A stretch of 64,000 bases of DNA from Oscillospiraceae bacterium (GCA_015069095.1 SVJH01000001.1:62001-126000); one strand, 5' to 3'; shown: positions 1 to 9,707, counted from the first letter of the stretch. The notes: generated from the letters alone by a model not told the origin. Translations and numbers: made by a program.

Positions 1-1210
1 TATTCTTGGCGAAGATGAATATAATCACTTCAAAAAACTTGATATAGGCGATATTATCGGTGCAGAAGGCGAAGTATTTACAACTCAGACAGGTGAAATT
101 TCTATAAGAGTGTCAAAAATCACACTTTTATCAAAATCATTAAAACCGCTTCCTGAAAAATTCCACGGAATGACAAATACAGACCTTCGCTACAGACAGC
201 GTTATGTTGATTTAATTATGAACAAAGATGTAAAAGATACATTTATGAAACGTTCAAAAATTATTTCTTCAATAAGACGTTATCTTGATGCAGACGGATT
301 TTTAGAAGTAGAAACACCAATGCTTGTTTCAAATGCAGGCGGGGCAGCAGCACGTCCTTTTGAAACACATTTTAATGCACTTGATGAAGATTTCAAACTT
401 CGTATTTCACTTGAACTTTACTTAAAACGTCTTATCGTAGGTGGATTTGATAAAGTTTATGAAATCGGCAGAGTTTTCAGAAACGAAGGACTTGACACTC
501 GTCATAATCCGGAGTTTACACTTATGGAACTTTATCAGGCATATACAGATTACCACGGCATGATGGATTTAACAGAAAACCTTTACCGTCATGTTGCACT
601 TGAAGTTCTTGGCACAACAAAAATTGTGTATAACGGAATTGAAATGGACCTTGGTAAACCGTTTGAAAGAATTACAATGCTTGATGCTGTTAAAAAATAT
701 TCAGGTGTAGATTTTAACGAAATTAAAACACTTGAAGAAGCAAGAAAAGTTGCAGATGAGCATCATGTTGAATATGAAGAAAGACATAAAAAAGGCGATA
801 TTTTAAACTTGTTCTTTGAAGAATTTGTGGAAGATCATCTTATTCAGCCAACATTTGTTATGGACCATCCGGTTGAAATTTCTCCACTTACAAAGAAAAA
901 ACCAGAAAATCCTGACTATGTTGAAAGATTTGAATTCTTTATGAACGGATGGGAAATGGCAAACGCTTATTCTGAGCTTAATGACCCAATCGACCAAAGA
1001 GAAAGATTTAAAGCACAGGAAGAACAACTTGCACAGGGCGACGAAGAAGCAAACACAACAGATGAAGACTTTATGAATGCCCTTGAAATCGGTATGCCTC
1101 CAACGGGCGGTATAGGTTTTGGTATCGATAGAATGTGTATGCTGCTTACAGATTCAGCCGCAATCCGTGATGTATTGTTGTTCCCAACAATGAAACCGCT
1201 TGATAAATAA
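1..1210 (+). CDS. lysS: lysyl-tRNA synthetase, class II (5'-truncated by window edge)
   Basis: Charges tRNA-Lys with lysine in the cytoplasm. The open frame runs back to base 2, so the true start is outside the window and about 402 residues remain of a usual ~490-500. The visible part begins at the end of the N-terminal OB-fold anticodon-binding domain. It then has class II motif 2 ([12 protein letters not shown]) and motif 3 ([13 protein letters not shown]) near the C-terminus, followed by the family's typical [10 protein letters not shown] ending. A GTG at 110 is internal and not a start. A strong terminator follows at 1312. Identification is secure. Confidence 0.97.
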   Translation, partial: ILGEDEYNHFKKLDIGDIIGAEGEVFTTQTGEISIRVSKITLLSKSLKPLPEKFHGMTNTDLRYRQRYVDLIMNKDVKDTFMKRSKIISSIRRYLDADGFLEVETPMLVSNAGGAAARPFETHFNALDEDFKLRISLELYLKRLIVGGFDKVYEIGRVFRNEGLDTRHNPEFTLMELYQAYTDYHGMMDLTENLYRHVALEVLGTTKIVYNGIEMDLGKPFERITMLDAVKKYSGVDFNEIKTLEEARKVADEHHVEYEERHKKGDILNLFFEEFVEDHLIQPTFVMDHPVEISPLTKKKPENPDYVERFEFFMNGWEMANAYSELNDPIDQRERFKAQEEQLAQGDEEANTTDEDFMNALEIGMPPTGGIGFGIDRMCMLLTDSAAIRDVLLFPTMKPLDK

Positions 1211-1311
1211 AAATCAGTATTTATGCGGGTTTGAGGGTGTTAGTTGGTATAATTTACGCCCAATTTACGTTCAAAATTTAATAACTTTCGCAAAGATTTA
1301 TGCAATAATTA

Positions 1312-1356
1312 ATCCCCAAAGTGAGTTTATTTTTACTTTGGGGATTTTTGTTTTAT
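1312..1356 (+). terminator. Rho-independent terminator after lysS
   Basis: An 11-bp stem, ATCCCCAAAGT (1312-1322) with ACTTTGGGGAT (1335-1345), is followed by a T-rich run. It lies about 100 bases after the lysS stop. The rest of 1211-1459 shows no gene that I can support. Confidence 0.85.
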
Positions 1357-1459
1357 TTATTTCATATAAATGTCGATTTGTTGTTAAGTTTATCTTCGAG
1401 CATACGTAGTGTTACACAGAAATTAGTAATTTAATGAAAATAATATAACCATAGATGTA

Positions 1460-2296
1460 TCAAAGGTTATGATGCTTTTTATTTTTTTTGTTTTTAATTT
1501 GTCGGTATTTAGAAGGTGACAGACCTGTATGCTTTTTGAAAAGACGTGAAAAATATGTGTAGTTATATATTCCAACGCGTTCGGCAATCATTGAAGCATT
1601 ATCCACTGTATCGGTTAGCAGTCTGGCGGCTATTTTTATTCGTTGATTGGTGATATATTCGTTTACAGTACAATTGTAGAAACTTCTAAATGATTTGTAC
1701 AGGTAGTTTTTTGAAACAAAAAATTGAGTGCATATAGTTTCAACTGTCAGATTTTCTGTAAGGTTGTTGTCAATATAATCTGTTACAGCTGCTAAAAATT
1801 CCCCGTAATCAATTTCGATTGAATTGTCAAATAAGATATGAGATATGAGCTTTATAAAGCCAGCCATTTGTTCTTCGGACAAATGTGTCATTTGATTATA
1901 GTCATTTAATGTGATGTCGTATTTATCACAGATAGATTTGTCTATGGTATTTTCCATATTTTTTTCAGGACGTACTCTGCCTATTATTATGTACGCAACG
2001 ATTTTGCTGTTTTTTATAACGGGGACAACTGTATCTAAAAGACCGGCATGACATATGTGAGAAACAGGCTTTCTTTCCTTTTCGCATTTTTTTACTAAGT
2101 CAATATCCGAGCAAGAGCATTTAGCAATTCCTTCGTTAGTATTATGAATTTTTAAACATACTGCGTCTGTTGATAAATTCTTTTTGTATATAAAATTAAG
2201 TTTAGTGTCTATTATTCCCATGCTTACACCTATAACAGTGCATATGTTGTCGATTATTTCTTTAAGTTTTTCTATGTCATATGTTATTATCATCAC
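1460..2296 (-). CDS. AraC-family regulator with N-terminal PocR sensor domain
   Basis: A 278-residue transcription factor. Residues ~5-165 form a PocR-type ligand-sensing domain, recognisable from the scattered cysteines (CLKIH, CSCSD, CHAGL) and the VVPVI...IIGRV strands. Residues ~180-275 are two AraC helix-turn-helix motifs (FFVSKNYLYKSFRSF and GIYNYTYFSRLFKKHTG). The start is set by AAGGGA seven bases upstream of tandem ATG codons. It is divergent from the transporter and GH127 genes, so it probably controls their use of arabinose-type sugars (inference). Its own promoter (2329-2358) contains an inverted repeat, which suggests regulation at this site. The ligand is unknown; PocR domains are known to bind small hydrocarbon derivatives. 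Confidence 0.88.
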   Translation of the reverse strand: MMIITYDIEKLKEIIDNICTVIGVSMGIIDTKLNFIYKKNLSTDAVCLKIHNTNEGIAKCSCSDIDLVKKCEKERKPVSHICHAGLLDTVVPVIKNSKIVAYIIIGRVRPEKNMENTIDKSICDKYDITLNDYNQMTHLSEEQMAGFIKLISHILFDNSIEIDYGEFLAAVTDYIDNNLTENLTVETICTQFFVSKNYLYKSFRSFYNCTVNEYITNQRIKIAARLLTDTVDNASMIAERVGIYNYTYFSRLFKKHTGLSPSKYRQIKNKKNKKHHNL

Positions 2297-2328
2297 AATT
2301 TCCCTTAATCAAATTTAATTATATTTTT

Positions 2329-2358
2329 ATGATACTATATACAATTATATAGTGTCAA
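2329..2358 (-). promoter_or_regulatory. sigma-A promoter of the PocR/AraC gene with operator-like inverted repeat
   Basis: Read on the minus strand: TTGACA (2358-2353), an 18-base spacer, then TATCAT (2334-2329). The spacer contains ACTATATA-CAAT-TATATAGT (2334-2353), a perfect inverted repeat with 8-bp arms, ideally placed for a repressor or autoregulator. Confidence 0.6.
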
Positions 2359-2473
2359 GGAATTGTTTTTGTTTTTGACTTTTGGGGAAGAAAGTGCAAC
2401 ATTTTAGGAAAATACATACTATTATCGTATTTGCTCAAATGATATAATTAAATAAAAACTCAAGGAGTTTAAT

Positions 2474-3334
2474 ATGGGTATTTTAAGTACATTTTACATA
2501 ATTGTAATAACTCTTGGATTAGCTACTCAAAATATTGTTAAGAAAAGATATAATAATAAAGTTGGAAAAAAAGGTACATATTCATTCAGCGCATTTAGTG
2601 TACTGGTATCGTTATTGATTTTTATACTGCGATGTCGTTTTAAGTTTGAGTATGATATAGCGGTAACTCCTTATGTTATAGTATTTACCGTTTCATACTG
2701 TTTGGCACTTTTGTTTAATTATTTTGCTTTGCAATGCGGCTCGCTGTCGCTTACATCATTATTTCTTTCATATTCGCTTCTTATACCAACATTTTATGGA
2801 GTAATATTTGATGGTGATGACATTAAGATGTCTTTTTATATAGGACTGTGCTTTCTGGTTGTAAGCTTGTTTTTCTTGAATACTCACACAGATAACGAAA
2901 AAATTACACTTAAATGGGTGATATTTACTCTTTTATCACTTGTTGGAAATGGACTTTGTTCGACTATTCAGACTATACAGCAACAGGTATTTGAGCAAAA
3001 ATATCAAAACGAGTTTATGATAACATCACTCGTCTTTGTAACAATATTTTTGTTTGTATTTGTATTTGTCCGCGAAAAAGATGAGTTTAAATTTTCTGTA
3101 AAGATCGGCGCGGTAGATATGATGTTATGCGGTATTGCCAATGCTACAGTAAATATATTTGTTATGATAGTATCCGGTATTGTAGCAAAGTCGCTTATGT
3201 TTCCGCTTATAAGCGCAGGATGCATTGTTGTAACATGGCTTGTATCAGCAACCATATATAAGGAAAAAATGACTAAATCGCAAAATATCGCGATTATATT
3301 GGGTATTATATCAATAATATTTTTAAATATATAA
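2474..3334 (+). CDS. DMT-superfamily (EamA-like) permease
   Basis: A 286-residue integral membrane protein with about ten hydrophobic segments and short loops, the size and layout of drug/metabolite (DMT) transporters. The N-terminal half contains the polar stretch NIVKKRYNNKVGKKG after the first helix. AAGGAG precedes the ATG. It sits upstream of, and nearly touching, the GH127 gene (15 bases to its start), so the two form an operon divergent from the PocR/AraC regulator. A role in moving a sugar or sugar product is inferred from context only; substrates in this superfamily vary widely. Confidence 0.75.
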   Translation: MGILSTFYIIVITLGLATQNIVKKRYNNKVGKKGTYSFSAFSVLVSLLIFILRCRFKFEYDIAVTPYVIVFTVSYCLALLFNYFALQCGSLSLTSLFLSYSLLIPTFYGVIFDGDDIKMSFYIGLCFLVVSLFFLNTHTDNEKITLKWVIFTLLSLVGNGLCSTIQTIQQQVFEQKYQNEFMITSLVFVTIFLFVFVFVREKDEFKFSVKIGAVDMMLCGIANATVNIFVMIVSGIVAKSLMFPLISAGCIVVTWLVSATIYKEKMTKSQNIAIILGIISIIFLNI

Positions 3335-3349
3335 CGGGAGTTGTTTAAT

Positions 3350-5305
3350 ATGAAAACATTTCAAAAATTAAGTAGGTTTCCACTTGGCGCGATAACAGCA
3401 TCAGGATTTTTAAAAGACCAGATGAAGCTGGGAAAAGACGGAATGAGCGGACATCTTCATGAGCTTGAGCCTGAAATGATTGCCGACCCGTATGTGAATA
3501 AAAGCTATGTAAAAGCATGGGGGAATGCAGTTCAAAACGGATGGGGTGCGGAAATATCCGGAAACTACTGGACAGGATACATTCAGCATGCTTTTACATT
3601 AAAAGATGAAGCAATGATTAAAACTGCCACAAATTGGGTTAACGGGGTTCTTAAAAATCAGAAAGATGATGGGTATTTAGGAACATATACTGAACCTGAT
3701 GCCACGATATATGATGATTACAACGCGTGGGGAACAGCATGTGCTATGCGTGGACTTATCGCATTTTATGAGGCAACTGGAAGAGATGATGTGTTGCAAG
3801 CGGTATATCGCTGTATGCTTTGGTTTTGTGACAAATGGGGTGGTGAAAATAAAACATGTTATGCAGGACAATATATCATCGAACCAATGGTTTTTACGTA
3901 TTTTTATACAGGCGATGAGATGCTGATAGAATTTTGTGAAGACTATATGGATTATCTGTGCCGTTATGATTATTTTGGGAATTCATATAAATCAATGCTT
4001 GATAATAACTTTCAATATAATTCAAATCACACAGCAGGCCTGGGTATTAATTTAAAGCTTCCTGCACTTGTATATGCTGCAACGGGGAATACTGATTATT
4101 TGAAAGCATCTGAGCACAGAATAAATCAGGTGTTGGAAAAAGCATGCCATATAACTGGAAGTCCAATATCTGTTTCTGAATATTTGGGACCTGTAGGGTG
4201 CACAACCGAAACAGAATATTGCAGTTATGCTTTCTATAACTCAACATATTCATATATGAGTTATATTACAGGCGAAGCAAAATACGGTGACCTTATGGAA
4301 GTTATGTTTTACAACGGCGCACAGGGAGCGAGAAAAAAAGACGAAAAGGCGATTGCATATCTTAGTGCACCAAATCAGACTTATGCAACTGTAAGTTCAT
4401 CAAGCTTTGGAGTGGAGGCTGATATGCAAGTGTATGCTCCGTGCTATCCAGTTTCGTGTTGTCCGGTTAATGCGGTTACAGTAGTTCCTGAGTTTGTACG
4501 CGGAATGCTTCTTCGTGATAACGATGATAATGTATATGTTATGGCTTATGGGCCATGTAATCTTCGTTATAAAGATACATCACTTTACATTAAGACACTT
4601 TATCCGTTTAGAAATAGCGTTTTAATTGAGATGGATTGTGATAAGAAGTTTGCGTTAAATTTAAAAATTCCATCTTGGAGTAAAGGTTTTACACTAAAAG
4701 TTAACAATGAGAAATTAGTGAAAAATATAGATGATAAAGGTTTTGTGACAATTGAAAATTCGTGGAAAAAGGGAGATATAGTAGAAATAGTATTTGAAGC
4801 AACAGTCGAAATAGTTAAAATAGACGATTCGGATTTAGCTAAAAATTATCCTTTGGCATTTAAATACGGAGCACTGGTATTTTCATATCACATTCCTGAA
4901 AAGTGGACAGCTATCGAAGGTAATCCAATGACCAAGTTGCCTGAAGGTTGGAGCTGGTATAATGTATCTGCTGATTATGAAGAACCTGTTGCAAAGGACA
5001 TATATGAACTGAACGGATTAAGACGTTATCAGTTCTCTTGGAATATTGTACTTGATGAAAACATCTCGCCTGAAGATGTGGAAATAGAAGAGGTTGAAGA
5101 AAACGGATATGTATGGGAAAAGCCCGTTATAAAACTTCACACATATTGCTATAAAGCTCCATATATGAGTGCTCCATATCAGAAAAAGACCTTTGAACCA
5201 TACGGCGAATATCACGATGTAACAGAAAAGTTACCGTTGGTTTTAGAACCTTATGGTTGTACAAATTTAAGATTGACATATTTTTCGAAGGCAAAAAATA
5301 AATAA
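3350..5305 (+). CDS. glycoside hydrolase family 127 (beta-L-arabinofuranosidase type)
   Basis: A 651-residue enzyme with an (alpha/alpha)6 barrel followed by beta-sandwich domains, matching GH127/DUF1680 in length and order. Family members release beta-L-arabinofuranose from plant glycoproteins or pectin side chains through a zinc-bound cysteine nucleophile. The corresponding E-x-C and C-C motifs are present: E289/C291 in ETEYCSY and C370/C371 in VSCCPVN. There is no signal peptide, so it should act inside the cell on imported oligosaccharides. ATG 3350 is chosen because GGGAG lies nine bases upstream; the in-frame TTG at 3341 abuts the ribosome-binding site. Co-directional with the DMT permease. 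Confidence 0.92.
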   Translation: MKTFQKLSRFPLGAITASGFLKDQMKLGKDGMSGHLHELEPEMIADPYVNKSYVKAWGNAVQNGWGAEISGNYWTGYIQHAFTLKDEAMIKTATNWVNGVLKNQKDDGYLGTYTEPDATIYDDYNAWGTACAMRGLIAFYEATGRDDVLQAVYRCMLWFCDKWGGENKTCYAGQYIIEPMVFTYFYTGDEMLIEFCEDYMDYLCRYDYFGNSYKSMLDNNFQYNSNHTAGLGINLKLPALVYAATGNTDYLKASEHRINQVLEKACHITGSPISVSEYLGPVGCTTETEYCSYAFYNSTYSYMSYITGEAKYGDLMEVMFYNGAQGARKKDEKAIAYLSAPNQTYATVSSSSFGVEADMQVYAPCYPVSCCPVNAVTVVPEFVRGMLLRDNDDNVYVMAYGPCNLRYKDTSLYIKTLYPFRNSVLIEMDCDKKFALNLKIPSWSKGFTLKVNNEKLVKNIDDKGFVTIENSWKKGDIVEIVFEATVEIVKIDDSDLAKNYPLAFKYGALVFSYHIPEKWTAIEGNPMTKLPEGWSWYNVSADYEEPVAKDIYELNGLRRYQFSWNIVLDENISPEDVEIEEVEENGYVWEKPVIKLHTYCYKAPYMSAPYQKKTFEPYGEYHDVTEKLPLVLEPYGCTNLRLTYFSKAKNK

Positions 5306-5410
5306 AATATAAACTTAATAAGAACACAACGGGACGGCTCTGTTTTTGTGTAATTTGTTGACTACACCAATGTGTGAAAAATGTAAGTTTAAAAAGTGCT
5401 AACGTTTTAA

Positions 5411-5443
5411 GACTGCGGAATTTAATTCCGTAGTCTTTTTTTG
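5411..5443 (+). terminator. Rho-independent terminator after GH127
   Basis: A 12-bp stem, GACTGCGGAATT (5411-5422) with AATTCCGTAGTC (5424-5435), very short loop, followed by seven or more T. Separates the GH127 operon from the next promoter. Confidence 0.85.
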
Positions 5444-5476
5444 TTGTATATAATCTTATAATGTCAAAATTGTAAA

Positions 5477-5505
5477 TTGACACTTATTTTTGACTGTGGT
5501 ATTAT
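5477..5505 (+). promoter_or_regulatory. consensus sigma-A promoter for the Dabb-malic enzyme-nagBA operon
   Basis: TTGACA (5477-5482), a 17-base spacer and TATTAT (5500-5505). The spacing is ideal and the site lies 34 bases before the first start codon of the operon. Confidence 0.75.
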
Positions 5506-5538
5506 ATACATATATGTAAAAAAGGAGACAAAAATACG

Positions 5539-5832
5539 ATGGTAAAACACATTATACTATGGAAACTTAAAGATGAATTTAACACAGATGAAATAAAAAT
5601 AGAAATGAAAAATTCACTTGAAGGACTACTTGGAAAAGTTCCGGGTCTTATTGAGATGAAAGTAGAAATAAATCCGCTACCTTCATCAAATGTTGATGTT
5701 ATGCTTTATTCTGTGCTTGAAAGTGCAGATGCACTTAAAGGGTACGCAACACATCCTGCACACGTATTAGTTGCAGATACAAAAGTAAGACCTTACACTA
5801 AAGAAAGATCTTGCATAGATTTTGAATTTTAA
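5539..5832 (+). CDS. Dabb (dimeric alpha-beta barrel, stress-responsive A/B) domain protein
   Basis: A 97-residue single-domain protein beginning MVKHIILWKLKDE and carrying the Dabb signature order: HIxxWKLK strand, the GLLGKVPGLIEMKVEIN strand, and a C-terminal HPAHVLVADTKVRPYTKERSCIDFE. The fold is a small ferredoxin-like barrel that dimerises. The substrate is unknown in most members. An AAAAGGAGA ribosome-binding site precedes the ATG. First gene of the operon with malic enzyme (22 bases downstream), so a housekeeping metabolic role is possible but unproven. Confidence 0.85.
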   Translation: MVKHIILWKLKDEFNTDEIKIEMKNSLEGLLGKVPGLIEMKVEINPLPSSNVDVMLYSVLESADALKGYATHPAHVLVADTKVRPYTKERSCIDFEF

Positions 5833-5854
5833 CATTATAAAAGAGGAATAAAAA

Positions 5855-7027
5855 ATGGACATAAAAATAGAAGCACTTAAAAAACACGAAGAATGGAAAG
5901 GTAAAATTGAGGTAATATCAAGAACACCTGTAAAAAATAGGGAAGAGCTTTCGCTTGCATATACACCGGGTGTTGCTCAGCCTTGTCTTGAAATACAAAA
6001 AGATATAACAAAATCTTACGAACTTACAAGAAGACACAACCTCGTAGCAGTTATCACAGATGGCTCTGCCGTACTTGGACTTGGCGATATTGGTCCTGAA
6101 GCAGGTATGCCTGTTATGGAAGGAAAATGTGCACTTTTTAAAGAGTTTGCAGATGTTGATGCATTCCCGCTTTGCATTAAAACTCAGGATGTAGATGAAC
6201 TTGTAAGAACAATTTATCTTTTGTCGGGCTCGTTTGGCGGAATCAATCTTGAAGATATTGCAGCACCTCGTTGTTTTGAAGTTGAAAGACGTCTTAAAGA
6301 AATTTGTGATATACCTGTATTTCACGATGACCAGCATGGCACGGCAATAGTTGTTGCTGCGGCATTACTTAATGCTTTAAAAGTTGTAAAAAAAGATATT
6401 GAAAAAATAAAAGTTGTTATAAACGGTGCAGGAAGTGCCGGAACAGCAATTGGAATGCATCTTATGAAACTTGGAGTTAAAAATCTTATAATGGTTGATA
6501 GATTTGGTATTATTTGCGAAGGAATGGAATCTCTTAGCGATGCACATAAAGACCTTGCAAAAGTTACAAACCGCGACCATATTGAAGGGGATTTATCTGA
6601 TGCGTTAAAAGGTGCAGATGTGTTTATTGGTGTTTCTGCTCCAAATATTGTTTCGACCGATATGATAAGCACGATGGCAGAAGGTGCAATAGTGTTTGCA
6701 ATGGCAAATCCGGTTCCTGAAATTCTTCCTGAAGAGGCGAAAAAAGGCGGCGCATATATTGTTGGAACGGGACGAAGTGATTACCCTAACCAGATAAACA
6801 ACGTTGTTGCATTTCCAGGAATTTTCAGAGGTGCACTTGATGTAAGAGCAAGCGATATTAACGATGAAATGAAAATGGCGGCATCGTATGCAATAGCATC
6901 ACTTGTGTCAGATGAAGAACTTAATAGAGATTATATTCTTCCGATGGCATTTGATGAAAGAATTGGTAAAACTGTTGCAAAAGCAGTTGCAGATGCAGCA
7001 ATAAAAAGCAAAGTAGCAAGAATATAA
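5855..7027 (+). CDS. NAD(P)-dependent malic enzyme (oxaloacetate-decarboxylating malate dehydrogenase)
   Basis: Converts malate to pyruvate and CO2 with reduction of NAD(P). The 390-residue length fits the short bacterial form. Visible motifs are YTPGVAQPC (catalytic Tyr region), [15 protein letters not shown], the Lys-containing [13 protein letters not shown], the metal-binding [11 protein letters not shown], and a Rossmann motif [10 protein letters not shown] at about residue 190. Located between the Dabb gene and nagB in an operon. Whether it uses NAD or NADP cannot be told from what I see. Confidence 0.95.
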   Translation: MDIKIEALKKHEEWKGKIEVISRTPVKNREELSLAYTPGVAQPCLEIQKDITKSYELTRRHNLVAVITDGSAVLGLGDIGPEAGMPVMEGKCALFKEFADVDAFPLCIKTQDVDELVRTIYLLSGSFGGINLEDIAAPRCFEVERRLKEICDIPVFHDDQHGTAIVVAAALLNALKVVKKDIEKIKVVINGAGSAGTAIGMHLMKLGVKNLIMVDRFGIICEGMESLSDAHKDLAKVTNRDHIEGDLSDALKGADVFIGVSAPNIVSTDMISTMAEGAIVFAMANPVPEILPEEAKKGGAYIVGTGRSDYPNQINNVVAFPGIFRGALDVRASDINDEMKMAASYAIASLVSDEELNRDYILPMAFDERIGKTVAKAVADAAIKSKVARI

Positions 7028-7052
7028 AAATATATATGAAAGGGATATGAAA

Positions 7053-7814
7053 ATGAAAGAATTTGTAAAAGACAAATTAACAGTAAAAATTATGGAAAAT
7101 CGCACAGAAATGGGAAAGGTAGCGGCAGTTGATATTCACGATTGTATAGTAAACTTACTTTCTGAAAAAGACGAAATCAATATGATTTTTGCAGCAGCAC
7201 CATCTCAGAATGACGTTTTAGCATCTCTTGTAGCATATGATGATATTGAGTGGAACAGAGTAAATGCGTTCCATATGGACGAATACATCGGGCTTGATAA
7301 AGAATTTGAAAAAGCAGGTTTTGGTAACTTTTTAAATGATCATATTTTTGGAAAAGTAAACTTTAAAAGTGTAAATTACATAAACGCCATAGCAACAGAT
7401 TCTGAAAAAGAATGTGAGCGTTATTCTTGCCTTTTAAAAGAAAACCCAACGGATATTGTTGTAATGGGTATTGGCGAAAACGGTCATATTGCATTTAACG
7501 ACCCATGGGTAGCAGACTTTAACGATGAAAAAATTGCAAAAGTTGTTCCGCTTGATGATGTTTGCCGTCAGCAACAGGTTAATGACGGATGTTTTCCATC
7601 TGTTGACAAAGTTCCCAAAAACGCAATTACACTTACTTGCCCTACACTTATGAAATCTACATATAAATTCTGTATTGTTCCTGCAAAAACAAAAGCAGAA
7701 GCAGTAAAAAACACAATAAATAACGAAATAAACGAAGAATGTCCCGCAACAATACTTAGAGTAAGCGACAATGCAGTTTTATACCTTGATAATGAAAGTT
7801 CGGTGCTATTATGA
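7053..7814 (+). CDS. nagB: NagB-like glucosamine-6-phosphate deaminase/isomerase
   Basis: A 253-residue member of the NagB/6-phosphogluconolactonase superfamily. It has HMDEYIGL (the Asp serving as base for ring opening/isomerisation in NagB) and GIGENGHIAFNDP. In E. coli NagB the latter region carries D141, H143 and E148; here those positions read Asn, His, Asp, so the charge-relay triad is altered. The adjacent nagA (4-base overlap) makes amino-sugar catabolism the best reading, giving fructose-6-phosphate and ammonia. ATG 7053 is preferred because AAAGGGA lies seven bases upstream; ATG 7047 is too close to it. Confidence 0.82.
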   Translation: MKEFVKDKLTVKIMENRTEMGKVAAVDIHDCIVNLLSEKDEINMIFAAAPSQNDVLASLVAYDDIEWNRVNAFHMDEYIGLDKEFEKAGFGNFLNDHIFGKVNFKSVNYINAIATDSEKECERYSCLLKENPTDIVVMGIGENGHIAFNDPWVADFNDEKIAKVVPLDDVCRQQQVNDGCFPSVDKVPKNAITLTCPTLMKSTYKFCIVPAKTKAEAVKNTINNEINEECPATILRVSDNAVLYLDNESSVLL

Positions 7815-8950
7815 TCAGAATAAAATCTGAAAATATCATATTAAAAGATAGATTATTTGATGGTTTCGTTTATTTTGAAGATGGCATAATTAAAGAAGTA
7901 ACAAATAAAGATTTGCCTTTTGACAAAGAAATAGATGCAGGCAAAGATTATGTTTCGCCGGGATTTATTGACCTTCATACTCATGGCGGAGCAGGGTTTG
8001 ACTTTATAAATGGGGAAGAAGATGTTATAAAAGGATCAGATTTTCACTTAACACACGGCACGACATCAATTCTTCCTACAATATCTGCAGCACCGTTTGA
8101 AAAAATGGCAAAAGCAGTAATAGCCGTTGACAAAGTTATGAAGGATAAATCTTCAAAAGCCAATATTATCGGTGCACACCTTGAAGGACCATATCTTTCA
8201 AAAGATCAATGCGGAGCGCAGTGTACAGATTTTATAACAAATCCCAAAAAAGATGAATATGAAAACTTGGTAAATAACTATAAAGATGCAGTTGCGAGAT
8301 GGAGTTATGCTCCTGAAAATGATAAAGATGGAGAGTTTGCAAAATTCATTACAGAAAATGGCATAGTTGCATCTGCAGGTCATACAAATGCAATATACGA
8401 CGATATGAAAGTCGGCATGGAAAACGGACTTAATCTTGTAACTCATCTTTTTTCGTGCACGTCAACAATTACTAGAGATAAAGGCTTCAGACGCCTTGGC
8501 GTAATAGAAACTGCATTTTTGGAAGATGACCTTTATGTTGAAATTATTGCAGACGGAAAACATCTTCCGCCAGAACTAATTAAACTTATAATTAAAAATA
8601 AAGGCATTGAAAAAACTGCTCTTGTAACAGACAGCCTTTCACTTGCAGGCACAGACGCAAAGCAAGGAAAAATGGTAGATACCGAGTACATAATTGAAGA
8701 TGGCGTATGCAAACTTTTAGACAGAAGTGCATTTGCAGGAAGCATTGCAACATCTGACCGTCTTGTAAGGGTAATAAGGGACGAAGTTGGATTTGATATT
8801 GTAAGTGCTGTTTATATGATGACAAAAGTTCCTGCAAACATTTTAGGACTTAAAAAGGGCGAGATAAAAGAAAGCTGCGATGCCGATATTATAATTTTTG
8901 ATAAAGATATAAACGTAAAAAAAGTTTTTGTAATGGGAAGCGAAAAATAA
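7811..8950 (+). CDS. nagA: N-acetylglucosamine-6-phosphate deacetylase
   Basis: Removes acetate from GlcNAc-6-phosphate, feeding NagB. The 379-residue amidohydrolase has the metal/active-site motifs DLHTHGGAGFDF (HxH), HLEGPYL (metal Glu), SAGHTNA, THLFSC and VTDSLSLAG (catalytic Asp). The ATG overlaps the nagB stop (ATGA), showing translational coupling. Length matches the family. Source of GlcNAc could be host glycans or recycled peptidoglycan; the window has no dedicated GlcNAc transporter. Confidence 0.95.
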   Translation: MIRIKSENIILKDRLFDGFVYFEDGIIKEVTNKDLPFDKEIDAGKDYVSPGFIDLHTHGGAGFDFINGEEDVIKGSDFHLTHGTTSILPTISAAPFEKMAKAVIAVDKVMKDKSSKANIIGAHLEGPYLSKDQCGAQCTDFITNPKKDEYENLVNNYKDAVARWSYAPENDKDGEFAKFITENGIVASAGHTNAIYDDMKVGMENGLNLVTHLFSCTSTITRDKGFRRLGVIETAFLEDDLYVEIIADGKHLPPELIKLIIKNKGIEKTALVTDSLSLAGTDAKQGKMVDTEYIIEDGVCKLLDRSAFAGSIATSDRLVRVIRDEVGFDIVSAVYMMTKVPANILGLKKGEIKESCDADIIIFDKDINVKKVFVMGSEK

Positions 8951-8984
8951 ATCATTTAAGTGCAAAACAAAGAAGGAAAAACGA

Positions 8985-9707
8985 ATGTCAGATTTTACTC
9001 TTTTTGAAAATTACAGAAAAACAAAAGACATCTCTTTAAGAAATGAGATCATCGAAAAATATATGTATCTTGCAGACAGTATTGTGAGAAAATACCTTAA
9101 TAAAGGTGTTGAATATGATGATCTTTTTCAGGTTGCATGCTACGGTCTTGTACTTGCGGCAGAGCGATTTGACGAAAGTATGGGAGTAAAGTTTTCGACA
9201 TATGCAACTCCGACAATAATGGGAGAAATTAAAAAATATTTCAGAGATAAAGGTTGCATTATAAAACTTCCAAGAAAACTTTACGATATATTCCAAAGGG
9301 CAAACAGAATACGACTTAAAAGAATGGAATATGAAGGTTATGTACCTACAATAGACGAAATTGCATCTGTTTTAAAAGTTGAAAAAAAGCAGATTGTAGA
9401 TGCAATGAGTTATGAAAGTATAGTAAATGTTCTTTCAATAGATGTTTCAATCTACGATGAATCTCCTGCACTTGAAAAAGTAATTGGATATGAAGAAGAC
9501 GGCTTTTTGATTGTCGATAACGAAGATTTTTTAAAATATGCGTTAAAAAACTTAACCCTTGAAGAAAAAAGGTTTATTATACAAAGATATTACAGAAACC
9601 GTTCACAAAGAGATATTGCAAAGAAAATGGGCGTGTCGCAAATGTATGTGTCGCGTCTTGAAAGAAAAGTTTTAGAAAAATTAAAATTACTTTATTTTAA
9701 AAATTAA
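8985..9707 (+). CDS. RNA polymerase sigma factor, SigB/SigF/SigG class
   Basis: A 240-residue group 3 sigma factor. Region 2 is clear (EYDDLFQVACYGLVLAAERFD, then KFSTYATPTIMGEIKKYFRDKG), region 3 follows (PTIDEIASVLKVEKKQI), and region 4 ends with MGVSQMYVSRLERKVLEKL. The class includes stress SigB and forespore SigF/SigG; which of these is the true orthologue cannot be decided by eye. No anti-sigma gene (spoIIAB/rsbW) is adjacent, so post-translational control would have to be encoded elsewhere. It follows nagA by 34 bases with an AGAAGGAAA ribosome-binding site, so it may share the nag operon transcript. It converges on the recombinase gene across a shared terminator. Confidence 0.9.
   Translation: MSDFTLFENYRKTKDISLRNEIIEKYMYLADSIVRKYLNKGVEYDDLFQVACYGLVLAAERFDESMGVKFSTYATPTIMGEIKKYFRDKGCIIKLPRKLYDIFQRANRIRLKRMEYEGYVPTIDEIASVLKVEKKQIVDAMSYESIVNVLSIDVSIYDESPALEKVIGYEEDGFLIVDNEDFLKYALKNLTLEEKRFIIQRYYRNRSQRDIAKKMGVSQMYVSRLERKVLEKLKLLYFKN

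Noticed and set aside
1200-1409. A 69-codon open frame after lysS
   Set aside because: It overlaps the lysS stop and runs through the terminator hairpin at 1312-1345; no ribosome-binding site.
5127-5483. A 118-codon minus-strand frame over the end of GH127
   Set aside because: It lies mostly antisense to the GH127 coding sequence and crosses the terminator at 5411; no supporting start signals.
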